Source of the DNA: Klenkia taihuensis
GTDB lineage: Bacteria; Actinomycetota; Actinomycetes; Mycobacteriales; Geodermatophilaceae
Direction of reading: 5' to 3'
NCBI RefSeq assembly: GCF_900112525.1
Contig: NZ_FOMD01000003.1
Location: 705,952 to 769,951 of the forward strand
Length of the DNA: 64,000 bases
Made by a program: the position numbers and the translations under genes. Below, piece after piece: positions 1-7,313 of this stretch. The notes beneath the pieces are model-generated. The model had not been told where the DNA came from and searched no databases. It worked only from the letters and a program-made list of their open reading frames with translations. Positions within the stretch are counted from its first letter, which is position 1, and each line of letters opens with the position of its first letter.

Positions 1-59
1 TGACCGAGGTCATCGCGGCCTCGCAGCGCGCCCTCGCGTCCGGGGACCCCGCAGCCTGA
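1..59 (+). CDS. C-terminal end of a gene that starts before the window
   Basis: An open frame enters from the left edge and stops at TGA 57-59. It encodes about 18 residues (TEVIAASQRALASGDPAA). The next gene starts 23 bases later on the same strand, so this is plausibly the tail of an upstream co-directional gene. The fragment is too short to name a family. The call rests only on frame, codon bias and position. Confidence 0.45.
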   Translation, partial: TEVIAASQRALASGDPAA

Positions 60-82
60 CGCAGCCCCGCTGGCGTGCGGGG

Positions 83-1501
83 ATGCTGGAGACCGACTAC
101 CTCGTCGTCGGCGCCGGGGCCACCGGCCTGGCCTTCGTCGACACCCTGCTGGCCGAGACCGACGACGTGCACGTCACCCTCGTCGACCGGCACGCAGCAC
201 CCGGCGGGCACTGGGTCGACGCCTACCCCTTCGTGACGCTGCGCCAGCCGTCGGCGTTCTACGGCGTCGGGTCCCTCGAGCTCGGCACCCGGCGCATCGA
301 CACCGCCGGGCTGGACCAGGGCATGTTCGAGCTGGCGTCGGGGGCGGAGATCACCGCCTACTACGACCGGGTGGTGCGAACGGTGCTGCTGCCCACCGGC
401 CGGGTCACCCACCACCCGTTGACCGAGCACCGGGCCGACCCGGACGGCGGCCACCGGATCACCTCGCTGCTGTCGGGGACCACCACCGAGGTGCAGGTGC
501 GCCGCAAGCTGGTGGACACGACGTACAGCAGCCCCTCGGTGCCCTCGACCCACCGGCCGCGGTTCACGGTGGGCGACGACGTCGCGCTGGTGACGCCGAA
601 CGACCTGCCCCGCCTGCCGGCCGGCCCGCACCGGTTCGTCGTGCTCGGCGGCGGCAAGACCGCGATGGACACCTGCACCTGGCTGCTGCAGCACGGCGTG
701 GACCCCGCCGGCGTCACCTGGGTCGTGCCGCGCGACTCCTGGCTGATCAACCGGGTCACCACCCAGCCCGGTGCGCAGTTCACCGAGGCGATCGGCGGGC
801 AGGCCGACCAGCTCGAGGCGCTGGCCACGGCCACCGACGTCGAGGACCTCTCCGACCGGCTCGAGCGGTGCGGGGTGCTCACCCGCATCGACCGCGACCG
901 GCGGCCGGGCATGTTCCACCTCGCCACGGTGGCCCCCGGTGAGGTCGAGCTGCTGCGGCAGGTGCACGACGTCGTCCGCCTCGGGCGGGTGCGCGAGCTG
1001 CACGCCGACCGCATGGTGCTCGACGGCGGCGAGGTGCCGGTCCCGGACGGCGCGGTGGTCGTGGACTGCACCGCCTCCGCGGTCGAGCCGCGGCCGGTGC
1101 AACCGGTCTTCCAGGGCGCCACGGTGGTGCCGCAGATGCTCCGGCTGCCGCAGCCGGCCTTCAGCGCCGCGCTCACCGGCTGGGTCGAGGCCCACCACGG
1201 CGACGACGAGCAGCTGCAGAACGACCTCTGCACGCCGGTCCCGTTCCCGCACGCCCTCGACGACTACCCGGCGACGATGCTGGCCACGATGCTCAACCAG
1301 CACCGGTGGAGCCAGCACCCCGAGCTGCGCCGGTGGATCCGGGCCAGCCGGCTGGACGGGTTCGGCGCGGTGATCGCCGGTGCCGACCGCGACGACCCGG
1401 CGCAGCAGGCGGTCCTGGCCCGGCTGCGGCAGCACGCCCCCGCCGCGGTGGCCAACCTGAGCAGGCTGGCCACCGCCCGCCCAGCGCCGGATCCGGGGTG
1501 A
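83..1501 (+). CDS. FAD/NAD(P)-binding oxidoreductase of unknown substrate
   Basis: This 472-residue protein opens with a dinucleotide-binding fold: GAGATG lies at residues 10-15, followed by an acidic strand end (VTLVDRH). A second nucleotide-binding loop, VVLGGGKTAMD, lies near residue 190. That layout fits flavoprotein monooxygenase or NAD(P)/FAD-dependent oxidoreductase families with separate FAD and NAD(P) sites. The ATG at 83 puts the first glycine-rich loop about ten residues in, as is usual. The gene is followed after about 85 bases by an IclR regulator and lies near an aromatic degradation operon. A substrate cannot be deduced. An oxidoreductase acting on an aromatic or amine compound is possible but unproven. 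Confidence 0.75.
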   Translation: MLETDYLVVGAGATGLAFVDTLLAETDDVHVTLVDRHAAPGGHWVDAYPFVTLRQPSAFYGVGSLELGTRRIDTAGLDQGMFELASGAEITAYYDRVVRTVLLPTGRVTHHPLTEHRADPDGGHRITSLLSGTTTEVQVRRKLVDTTYSSPSVPSTHRPRFTVGDDVALVTPNDLPRLPAGPHRFVVLGGGKTAMDTCTWLLQHGVDPAGVTWVVPRDSWLINRVTTQPGAQFTEAIGGQADQLEALATATDVEDLSDRLERCGVLTRIDRDRRPGMFHLATVAPGEVELLRQVHDVVRLGRVRELHADRMVLDGGEVPVPDGAVVVDCTASAVEPRPVQPVFQGATVVPQMLRLPQPAFSAALTGWVEAHHGDDEQLQNDLCTPVPFPHALDDYPATMLATMLNQHRWSQHPELRRWIRASRLDGFGAVIAGADRDDPAQQAVLARLRQHAPAAVANLSRLATARPAPDPG

Positions 1502-1586
1502 CCGAGGGGTGATGATCGGCCCGCCGGGTGCCCGGTCTCCCCTAGACTGGCCGGGTCCGTCGTCACGAGCACCGGGAGGGGACCCC

Positions 1587-2414
1587 ATGGTCAGCGCGCA
1601 GACCGCGCCCGGTGCGGCCACGGTGACGGCGCTCCCCCGGGCCGGCGACCCGGACACGGGCCAGGAGTACGTGCGCGCCCTCGACCGCGGGCTGGCGGTC
1701 ATCCGGGCCTTCGACGAGGCGCACCCGCGGCGCACCCTGGCCGACGTCGCCCGGGCGGTCGGGCTCGCCCCGGCCACGGCCCGCCGCCTGCTGCACACCC
1801 TGCAGTCGCTGGACTACGTCAGCACCGACGGCCAGACCTGGTCGCTGCGCCCCCGGCTGCTCGAGCTGGGTGCGGCCTACCTGTCCACCACCACGGTGTG
1901 GGACGTCGTCCGCGAGCGTCTCGAGCGCCTGGCCGGCGAGGTCGCGGAGACCGCGTCCGCGGGCGTGCTGGAGGACTCCCACGTCCTCTACACCGTGCGG
2001 GTGCCCTACCGGCGGATCATGACGATGAACGTCGAGGTGGGCAGCCGCATCCCCGCGCACGCCAGCTCGATGGGCCGGGTGCTGCTGGCCGACCTGGACG
2101 ACGCCGAGCTCGACGCCTGGCTGGAGCGCACCTCGCTCGACCCGGTCACCGCCCGCACGGTGCGCTCCGCCGGCGAGCTGCGCGACCTGGTCCTCCAGGT
2201 GCGCGAGCAGGGCTGGTCGTTCATGGACCAGGAGCTGGAGGCGGGCGTGCAGTGCGTCGCCGCCCCGGTGCACAGCGCCGACGGCCGGGTGCTGGCGGCC
2301 ATCACGCTGTCCTCGCACACCTCGCGCATCGAGGCCGAGCAGATGACCGGGCACTTCCTGCCGGCGCTGCTGCGCGCCGCGGCCGACATCGACCAGGACC
2401 TCAGCCGCCGCTGA
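1587..2414 (+). CDS. IclR family transcriptional regulator
   Basis: A protein of 275 residues. The N-terminal winged helix (about 25-85) contains RTLADVARAVGLAPATARR and a LHTLQSLDYV recognition helix. The C-terminal IclR effector domain (about 95-270) contains SSMGRVLLA and the GVQCVAAPVH stretch typical of the family. The ATG at 1587 is preceded by GGGAGGGG, so the longer open frame from 1509 is probably not translated. IclR proteins commonly control aromatic catabolism (PcaR and PobR types). The convergent ABC importer and the hydroxyquinol operon about 5 kb away are reasonable targets, but no shared operator was seen in front of this gene. It may also regulate the preceding oxidoreductase. 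Confidence 0.88.
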   Translation: MVSAQTAPGAATVTALPRAGDPDTGQEYVRALDRGLAVIRAFDEAHPRRTLADVARAVGLAPATARRLLHTLQSLDYVSTDGQTWSLRPRLLELGAAYLSTTTVWDVVRERLERLAGEVAETASAGVLEDSHVLYTVRVPYRRIMTMNVEVGSRIPAHASSMGRVLLADLDDAELDAWLERTSLDPVTARTVRSAGELRDLVLQVREQGWSFMDQELEAGVQCVAAPVHSADGRVLAAITLSSHTSRIEAEQMTGHFLPALLRAAADIDQDLSRR

Positions 2415-2448
2415 CCCGTCGGCCGGCCGGGCACGGCCGGCCGACGGG
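2415..2448. terminator. Bidirectional hairpin between convergent genes
   Basis: The arms CCCGTCGGCCGGCC (2415-2428) and GGCCGGCCGACGGG (2435-2448) are perfect 14-bp complements around a 6-base loop. They fill almost the whole gap between the IclR gene (ends 2414) and the convergent permease gene (ends 2454). No U-tract is seen, as is common in GC-rich actinobacteria. Confidence 0.7.
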
Positions 2449-2453
2449 GGTGC

Positions 2454-3461
2454 TCAGCCCACCCGGTAGCCGGTCGGGAACAGGTCGACCCGGCCGCGGG
2501 TGAGCCCCCACAGGCCCTTCGGCGCCAGCAGCGTGACCGCGATCGCCACGACGCCCACCACGACGAGGTACCAGTTGCCGAGGTCGGCCAGGGTGTCCTG
2601 CAGGGCGTAGAAGACCAGCGCGCCGATGACCGGGCCCTCGATGGTGCCGATCCCGCCGATCACCACGATGAAGATCATCATCGCGGAGTAGTCGACGGAG
2701 AAGATCGACCCGGGCTGCACCCGCAGGGTGTTGGCCACGATCATCGCCCCGGCCAGACCGCAGCCGGCGGCGGCGACGACGTAGACGACCCGCTTGGCCC
2801 GGGTCACCCCGATGCCCAGGGACCCGGCCGCGGTCGGCTCGTCCCGGATGGCGGTGAGCGCCAGGCCCAGCCGGGAGCGCATGAGCAGGTACACCCCGCC
2901 GACCACCAGCACGACGATGCCCAGCGACATCCAGTACACGTAGGCGATCCGGTACGTGGGGTCGATGCCGGCGAACCCGGTCAGCGACGCACCCGACCCG
3001 GCCCCCAGGGCGTCGACCTGGGTGACCAGCAGCCGGACCACCTCGGCGATGACCCAGGTGCCGATGGCGAAGTAGCCGCCGTTGAGCCGGAAGGCCAGGT
3101 AGGAGGTCGGCCAGGCCAGCAGCGCGCAGACCACCGCGGCGACCGGGACGGCGAGGAACGGGTCGACGCCCACGGTGGAGGCCAGGTAGACCAGGCCGTA
3201 GCCGCCGACGCCGATGTAGGCCTGCTGGCCGATGGAGACCATGCCGCCGTAGCCGGCGAGCAGGTTCCACATGGTGCCCAGCACGACCAGGCTGAACAGC
3301 CCGACGAGGCTGACCTGGGTGCCGCGGGTGGTCAGGAAGGGCAGGTAGCCCAGCACGGCGACGACCACGACGGCCAGCCCGGCGCCCACCCAGGCGGTGC
3401 GCCCGCCGCGGCGCACGCGCGGGGCGGCGACCGGTGCGCGGTCGGTGCGGGTGGTGGTCAT
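2454..3461 (-). CDS. Branched-chain amino-acid-type ABC transporter permease (LivM family)
   Basis: This 335-residue membrane protein has a basic N-terminus and about eight to ten hydrophobic helices. It carries the LivM-type stretch GYGGMVSIGQQAYIGVGGYG and, near the end, GGIGTIEGPVIGA. It is the second permease of a HAAT-family importer. The start is the ATG at 3461, which overlaps the stop of the preceding permease gene in an ATGA arrangement. Such importers carry amino acids but often also aromatic acids, amides or urea. The divergent hydroxyquinol genes make an aromatic or related carboxylate substrate possible; this is inference from context. Confidence 0.9.
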   Translation of the reverse strand: MTTTRTDRAPVAAPRVRRGGRTAWVGAGLAVVVVAVLGYLPFLTTRGTQVSLVGLFSLVVLGTMWNLLAGYGGMVSIGQQAYIGVGGYGLVYLASTVGVDPFLAVPVAAVVCALLAWPTSYLAFRLNGGYFAIGTWVIAEVVRLLVTQVDALGAGSGASLTGFAGIDPTYRIAYVYWMSLGIVVLVVGGVYLLMRSRLGLALTAIRDEPTAAGSLGIGVTRAKRVVYVVAAAGCGLAGAMIVANTLRVQPGSIFSVDYSAMMIFIVVIGGIGTIEGPVIGALVFYALQDTLADLGNWYLVVVGVVAIAVTLLAPKGLWGLTRGRVDLFPTGYRVG

Positions 3462-4327
3462 GCGGTCACCGCCGAGGGCAGCAGCCCGCGCGGGCGGGTG
3501 GCCAGGACGACCAGGAAGACGACGTGCCCGGCGAGCACGCCGTAGGCCGGGTCGACGGCCGCGCCGAGGGCCTGGGCGACCCCGAGGACGACGCCGCCGA
3601 GCAGCGTGCCCCACAGCGAGCCCAGCCCCCCGATGACGACGGCCTCGAAGGCGAAGATCAGCGTGGTGCCGCCCGCGGAGGGGTCGAAGGTGCTGCGCGC
3701 GCCGAGGAACACCCCCGCGATCGCCACGGTCGCCAGCGCGATCGCGGTGGCCACGGCGTACAGGTGCCGCCCGTCGATGCCCATGAGGGCCGCGGCGTCC
3801 CGGTCGTCGCTGGTGGCCCGCATCGCCCGGCCGGTGGCCGTGCGCGCCAGGAACTGCCCGATGGCGGCGATGACCAGGACGCCGACCACGGCGGCCAGCA
3901 GCGGGAAGACCCCGATCGCCAGCCCGTCGCCCAGCCGGATGCTGGCCGTGCCGAGGTCCCCGACGTCCAGCCGGCGGCTGTCGGCGGAGAAGGCCTCGAG
4001 CAGGGCGTTCTGCAGCACGATCGCCAGGCCGAAGGTGACCAGCAGCGGGGCCAGTTCACCGCCGCCCAGCGCGCGGTTGAGCAGGCCGCGCTGCAGCCCG
4101 TACCCCACGGCGGCCATGACCGGGACGACGACCAGCAGCGCCAGGAACGGGTGCAGGCCGAGGGTGTCGCCCAGCACGTAGGCGCCGAACGCGGCGAGCA
4201 CGGCGAGCACGCCGTGGGCGAGGTTGACGATGCGCATGACGCCGAAGACCAGGGACAGCCCGGCGGCGACCAGCGCGTACAGACCGCCCAGCAGGATGCC
4301 CTGCACGACGGCGTTGACCCAGCTCAT
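3458..4327 (-). CDS. Branched-chain amino-acid-type ABC transporter permease (LivH family)
   Basis: A membrane protein of 289 residues beginning MSWVNAVVQGILLGGLYAL. That start is typical of LivH permeases, with the first helix beginning almost at the start codon. GVMRIVNLAHG (about 35-45) and GGLGSLWGTLLGG (near 240) are family signatures. The ATG at 4327 overlaps the upstream ATPase stop by four bases, so it is translated with the downstream ABC genes. It pairs with the LivM permease to form the membrane channel. Confidence 0.92.
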   Translation of the reverse strand: MSWVNAVVQGILLGGLYALVAAGLSLVFGVMRIVNLAHGVLAVLAAFGAYVLGDTLGLHPFLALLVVVPVMAAVGYGLQRGLLNRALGGGELAPLLVTFGLAIVLQNALLEAFSADSRRLDVGDLGTASIRLGDGLAIGVFPLLAAVVGVLVIAAIGQFLARTATGRAMRATSDDRDAAALMGIDGRHLYAVATAIALATVAIAGVFLGARSTFDPSAGGTTLIFAFEAVVIGGLGSLWGTLLGGVVLGVAQALGAAVDPAYGVLAGHVVFLVVLATRPRGLLPSAVTA

Positions 4328-5031
4328 GCGCTCACCCCGAAGTAGGCGGCCGACAGCGCGGCCATGTCCACCGACGCCGCCGGGCCCTCGAGCACCGTGC
4401 GGCCCTCCAGCAGGCACTGCACCCGGTCGGCCACGGCCAGCGCCTGGTGCACGTCCTGCTCGACCACCAGCACCGTGGTGCCCTGCTCGGTGATGGTGGG
4501 CAGTGCTGCGTAGAGCTGGCCCACCACGACCGGGGCCAGGCCGAGGGAGACCTCGTCGAGCAGCAGCAGCTCGGGGTTGGCCATCAGCGCCCGGCCGATG
4601 GCCACCGCCTGCTGCTCACCGCCCGAGAGGTTCGCCGCCGGCCGGGCCCGCCGCTCGGACACCAGGGGGAACAGCTCGTACACCCGCGCCAGCCCCCACG
4701 GCCCCGGGCGCCCGGAGTGCGCGCCGACCAGCAGGTTCTCCTCCACCGTCAGGCTCGGGAACAGCCGGCGCCCCTCCGGGCTCATCGCGATGCCGCGGCC
4801 GACCCGCCGGTGCGCGGGCACGCCGCGCAACGACGTGCCCTGCAGACGGACGTCGCCCCGGGCCGGGCGCAGCACCCCGGCGACCGTCTTGAGCAGGGTG
4901 GACTTGCCGCCGCCGTTGGCGCCGATGACGGCCAGGGTCTCGCCCTGCGCGACGGTGACGGTGAGCCCGAACAGGGCCTGCACGTCGCCGTAGAACACGT
5001 CGACCTCGTCGACCTCCAGCAGGGGGGTCAC
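4324..5031 (-). CDS. ABC transporter ATP-binding protein (LivF family)
   Basis: A cytosolic ATPase of 235 residues. The Walker A is GANGGGKST (about 36-44), the signature is LSGGEQQAV, and the Walker B is LLLLDEVSLG. This sequence order and the YGDVQALFG start are typical of LivF. Translation begins at GTG 5031, which overlaps the stop of the LivG gene as GTGA. A longer upstream reading frame exists but lies over the LivG gene. It should energise the importer together with LivG. Confidence 0.92.
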   Translation of the reverse strand: MTPLLEVDEVDVFYGDVQALFGLTVTVAQGETLAVIGANGGGKSTLLKTVAGVLRPARGDVRLQGTSLRGVPAHRRVGRGIAMSPEGRRLFPSLTVEENLLVGAHSGRPGPWGLARVYELFPLVSERRARPAANLSGGEQQAVAIGRALMANPELLLLDEVSLGLAPVVVGQLYAALPTITEQGTTVLVVEQDVHQALAVADRVQCLLEGRTVLEGPAASVDMAALSAAYFGVSA

Positions 5032-5786
5032 GCGCTCTCCTCCAGGCCAGGGTCGTCGCCGGCGATGGTGGAGCCGAGGTAGACCTCGACCACCTTCGGG
5101 TCGGCGAGCACCTCGTGGGGGTCCCCGACGGCGAGCACCTCGCCGTAGGTCAGGCACATCAGCCGGGTGACGACGGCGACCAGCGCGTGCACCACGTGCT
5201 CGATCCACACCACGGCGACGCCCTCGCGGCCCAGCTGCCGCACGGTCTCCACCAGGGCCGGGACCTCGGCCTCGGTGAGCCCGCCGGCGATCTCGTCCAG
5301 CAGCACCAGCCGCGGGTTGGTCGCCAGCGCCCGGGCCAGCTCCAGCCGCTTGCGGTCCAGCAGCCGCAGCGTCCCGGCCGTGGTGTCGGCCTGGCCGTCC
5401 AGCCCGGCGGTGACGAGTGCCGCGTAGGCGGCGTCGGCCGCCGCGCGGCCGCGCAGGCCGGCCCCGAAGGACGCGGCCACCAGCGCGTTCTCGAACACCG
5501 TCATGCCGCCGAAGGGCCGGGGCACCTGGTAGCTGCGCCCGATGCCGCTCCGGCACCGGGCAGCAGCACCGGTGCGGGTGACGTCCTCGCCGTCGAGGAC
5601 CACCCGCCCGCCGTCGGCCGGGAGGACCCCGGCGACGACGTTGAGCAGCGTGGACTTGCCGGCGCCGTTGGGGCCGACGACACCGAACGCCTCACCGGGG
5701 GCGAGCGAGAAGGAGACGTCGTGCAGGACCGTCAGCTTCCCGAACCGCTTGCCGACCCCGGCGACCTCCAGCAGGGGTGCGGTCAT
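5028..5786 (-). CDS. ABC transporter ATP-binding protein (LivG family)
   Basis: A protein of 252 residues with Walker A GPNGAGKST and Walker B LVLLDEIAGGL. The LivG-type Q-loop region is IGRSYQVPRPFGGMTVFEN. The usual ABC signature (LSGGQ or LSYGQ) is replaced by LRLLDRKRLELARAL. I recall this variant in a subset of LivG proteins, so it need not mean loss of function. The ATG at 5786 shares one base with the stop of the binding-protein gene (TGATG). Confidence 0.9.
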   Translation of the reverse strand: MTAPLLEVAGVGKRFGKLTVLHDVSFSLAPGEAFGVVGPNGAGKSTLLNVVAGVLPADGGRVVLDGEDVTRTGAAARCRSGIGRSYQVPRPFGGMTVFENALVAASFGAGLRGRAAADAAYAALVTAGLDGQADTTAGTLRLLDRKRLELARALATNPRLVLLDEIAGGLTEAEVPALVETVRQLGREGVAVVWIEHVVHALVAVVTRLMCLTYGEVLAVGDPHEVLADPKVVEVYLGSTIAGDDPGLEESA

Positions 5787-7084
5787 CAGCCGAGCGGCTC
5801 GACGGTGCCGGCGGTCGGGATCTCCGGGGCCTCGGAGTTGCTGACGATGACCAGGTCGAAGGGGTGCTCGCCGCCGTCGGTGGCCCGCCACTGCCCGCCG
5901 ACCAGCGGGGTCTTGGCCACGTTGGGCACCGGGCCCGAGGTCCAGTCCAGGTCGCCGACGATGGTCGACACCTGCAGCGAGGACAGCGCGTCGACCACGG
6001 CCTGGCCGTCGGTGCTGTCGGCCTGGGTCAGCGCGGCGACCGCCACCTCGAACATGGCGTGCACGAAGCCGACGGGCTGGGTCCACTGCCGCCCGGTCCC
6101 CGACTCGTAGGCGTCGGCGAGCTCCTGGGCCGACTGCCCGGTCAGCGAGCTGGTGAAGGGGTGCTGCGGGCTCCACCAGACCTCGGTGGCCAGGCCGTCG
6201 GCGGAGTCGCCGATCGCCTCGACGGCCGAGGGGAACAGCAGGGCCTTGGCCACGGTGGCGATGCGGGGGGTGAACCCCTGCTGCTGGGCCTGCTGCCAGA
6301 AGGTGGCGAAGTCCGGCGGGATCGGCACGCCGAGCAGGATCTGCGCGTCGGCGGCCTGGAAGGCCGAGATCTGGGCGCTGTAGTCCTGGGTGCCGTTCTC
6401 GTACAGGCCGGGGTCGGTGATGGTGTAGCCGTTCTCGCCCACGACGCCGGGGAAGTCGGCGGACCAGGCGTTGCCGTCGGGGTCGTTGGGCCACAGGGCC
6501 GCGGCCTGCTGGTTGGTGTCGACCTGGCTCCACATGTCCTGGTAGACCGCCTCGACGTCCTCCAGGCCCCAGAAGAAGTGGTAGGTCCAGTCGAAGGAGT
6601 CGCCCTCCGATGCCCCGCGCCCGAAGAAGTAGGGCTGCCAGGGCGCGACGGAGGTGATGCAGGGGACGCCGTTGGCCTCGCACTGGTCGGCCACCGGGTT
6701 GACCGTGTCGGGGGTGGACGCCGCGAGGATGAGGTCGGCGCCGTCGTCGTTGATCAGCTCCGCGGCGACCTCGCCGGCGCGGACCGAGTCCGACTGGGTG
6801 TCCTTGACGACGATCTCGACGTCGTAGGTCGTGCCGCCGAGCTCGAGCGGGTTGTCGGCGAAGTAGTCGGTCATCTGGTCGACCACGAAGCTGTCCGCCT
6901 CGCCGAAGGCGGCCAGCGCGCCGGTCTGCGGGGTGACGTAGCCGATGGTCAGGGTGTCGCCGTCGCCACCACCGCCGTCGGCCTCCCCGAGACCACCGCC
7001 GCAGGCGGTGAGGGCCAGCAGACCCACCCCGGCGAGGGCGACCACCCTGCTGGTGGTGGGGCGGGCGAGCGTACGACGGTCCAC
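5786..7084 (-). CDS. Substrate-binding lipoprotein of the branched-chain-type ABC importer
   Basis: A protein of 432 residues beginning VDRRTLARPTT at GTG 7084, five bases after a GGGAG ribosome site. A hydrophobic segment ends in the lipobox LTAC with the lipidated cysteine at residue 28. A low-complexity GGG/GD linker follows, then the periplasmic-binding fold (TLTIGYVTPQTGALAAFGEAD). It is the first gene of the five-gene operon and sets substrate specificity. The ligand is unknown. The divergent hydroxyquinol genes and the shared palindromes upstream suggest co-regulation with aromatic breakdown, so an aromatic acid or its precursor is a fair guess. Confidence 0.9.
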   Translation of the reverse strand: MDRRTLARPTTSRVVALAGVGLLALTACGGGLGEADGGGGDGDTLTIGYVTPQTGALAAFGEADSFVVDQMTDYFADNPLELGGTTYDVEIVVKDTQSDSVRAGEVAAELINDDGADLILAASTPDTVNPVADQCEANGVPCITSVAPWQPYFFGRGASEGDSFDWTYHFFWGLEDVEAVYQDMWSQVDTNQQAAALWPNDPDGNAWSADFPGVVGENGYTITDPGLYENGTQDYSAQISAFQAADAQILLGVPIPPDFATFWQQAQQQGFTPRIATVAKALLFPSAVEAIGDSADGLATEVWWSPQHPFTSSLTGQSAQELADAYESGTGRQWTQPVGFVHAMFEVAVAALTQADSTDGQAVVDALSSLQVSTIVGDLDWTSGPVPNVAKTPLVGGQWRATDGGEHPFDLVIVSNSEAPEIPTAGTVEPLG

Positions 7085-7100
7085 GGGTACTCCCAGTGTA

Positions 7101-7113
7101 TTCGCTAGACGAA
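7101..7113 (-). promoter_or_regulatory. Operator-like palindrome next to the importer gene
   Basis: Read on the minus strand this is TTCGTCTAGCGAA, an inverted repeat of TTCG and CGAA with a 5-base spacer. It lies 17 bases upstream of the importer operon's first start codon. A near copy (TTCGTCTGCCGAA) lies on the plus strand at 7275-7287, so the two face outward towards the two divergent operons. Confidence 0.5.
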
Positions 7114-7274
7114 CGGGCGTGCGCAGAGCGGTCGCAGTGAAGTACGCCACGCTCTGGGCTGTCAATCGGTCGGTGCACGGCCGTTGCACAGCCGTGACCT
7201 GGTGCGGCCGGGCCGTTGACGTGGTGCGCGCCACCCGTTTCACTGCACCGATGTCACCGCTGGACGAAGCGGTG

Positions 7275-7287
7275 TTCGTCTGCCGAA
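7275..7287 (+). promoter_or_regulatory. Operator-like palindrome next to the hydroxyquinol operon
   Basis: TTCGTCTGCCGAA shares 11 of 13 bases with the element at 7101-7113 on the opposite strand. It overlaps a second inverted repeat, GACGAA (7263-7268) / TTCGTC (7275-7280). It ends 26 bases before the ATG of the monooxygenase gene. The rest of the 229-base divergent region (7085-7313) holds no gene. Confidence 0.5.
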
Positions 7288-7313
7288 GCCGTCCTGCCGT
7301 GGAGGAAGCACCC

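Noticed and set aside
5777..7108. A 443-codon plus-strand frame over the binding-protein gene
   Set aside because: It is the complement of a clear lipoprotein gene with lipobox and binding fold. Its own product has no recognisable motif.
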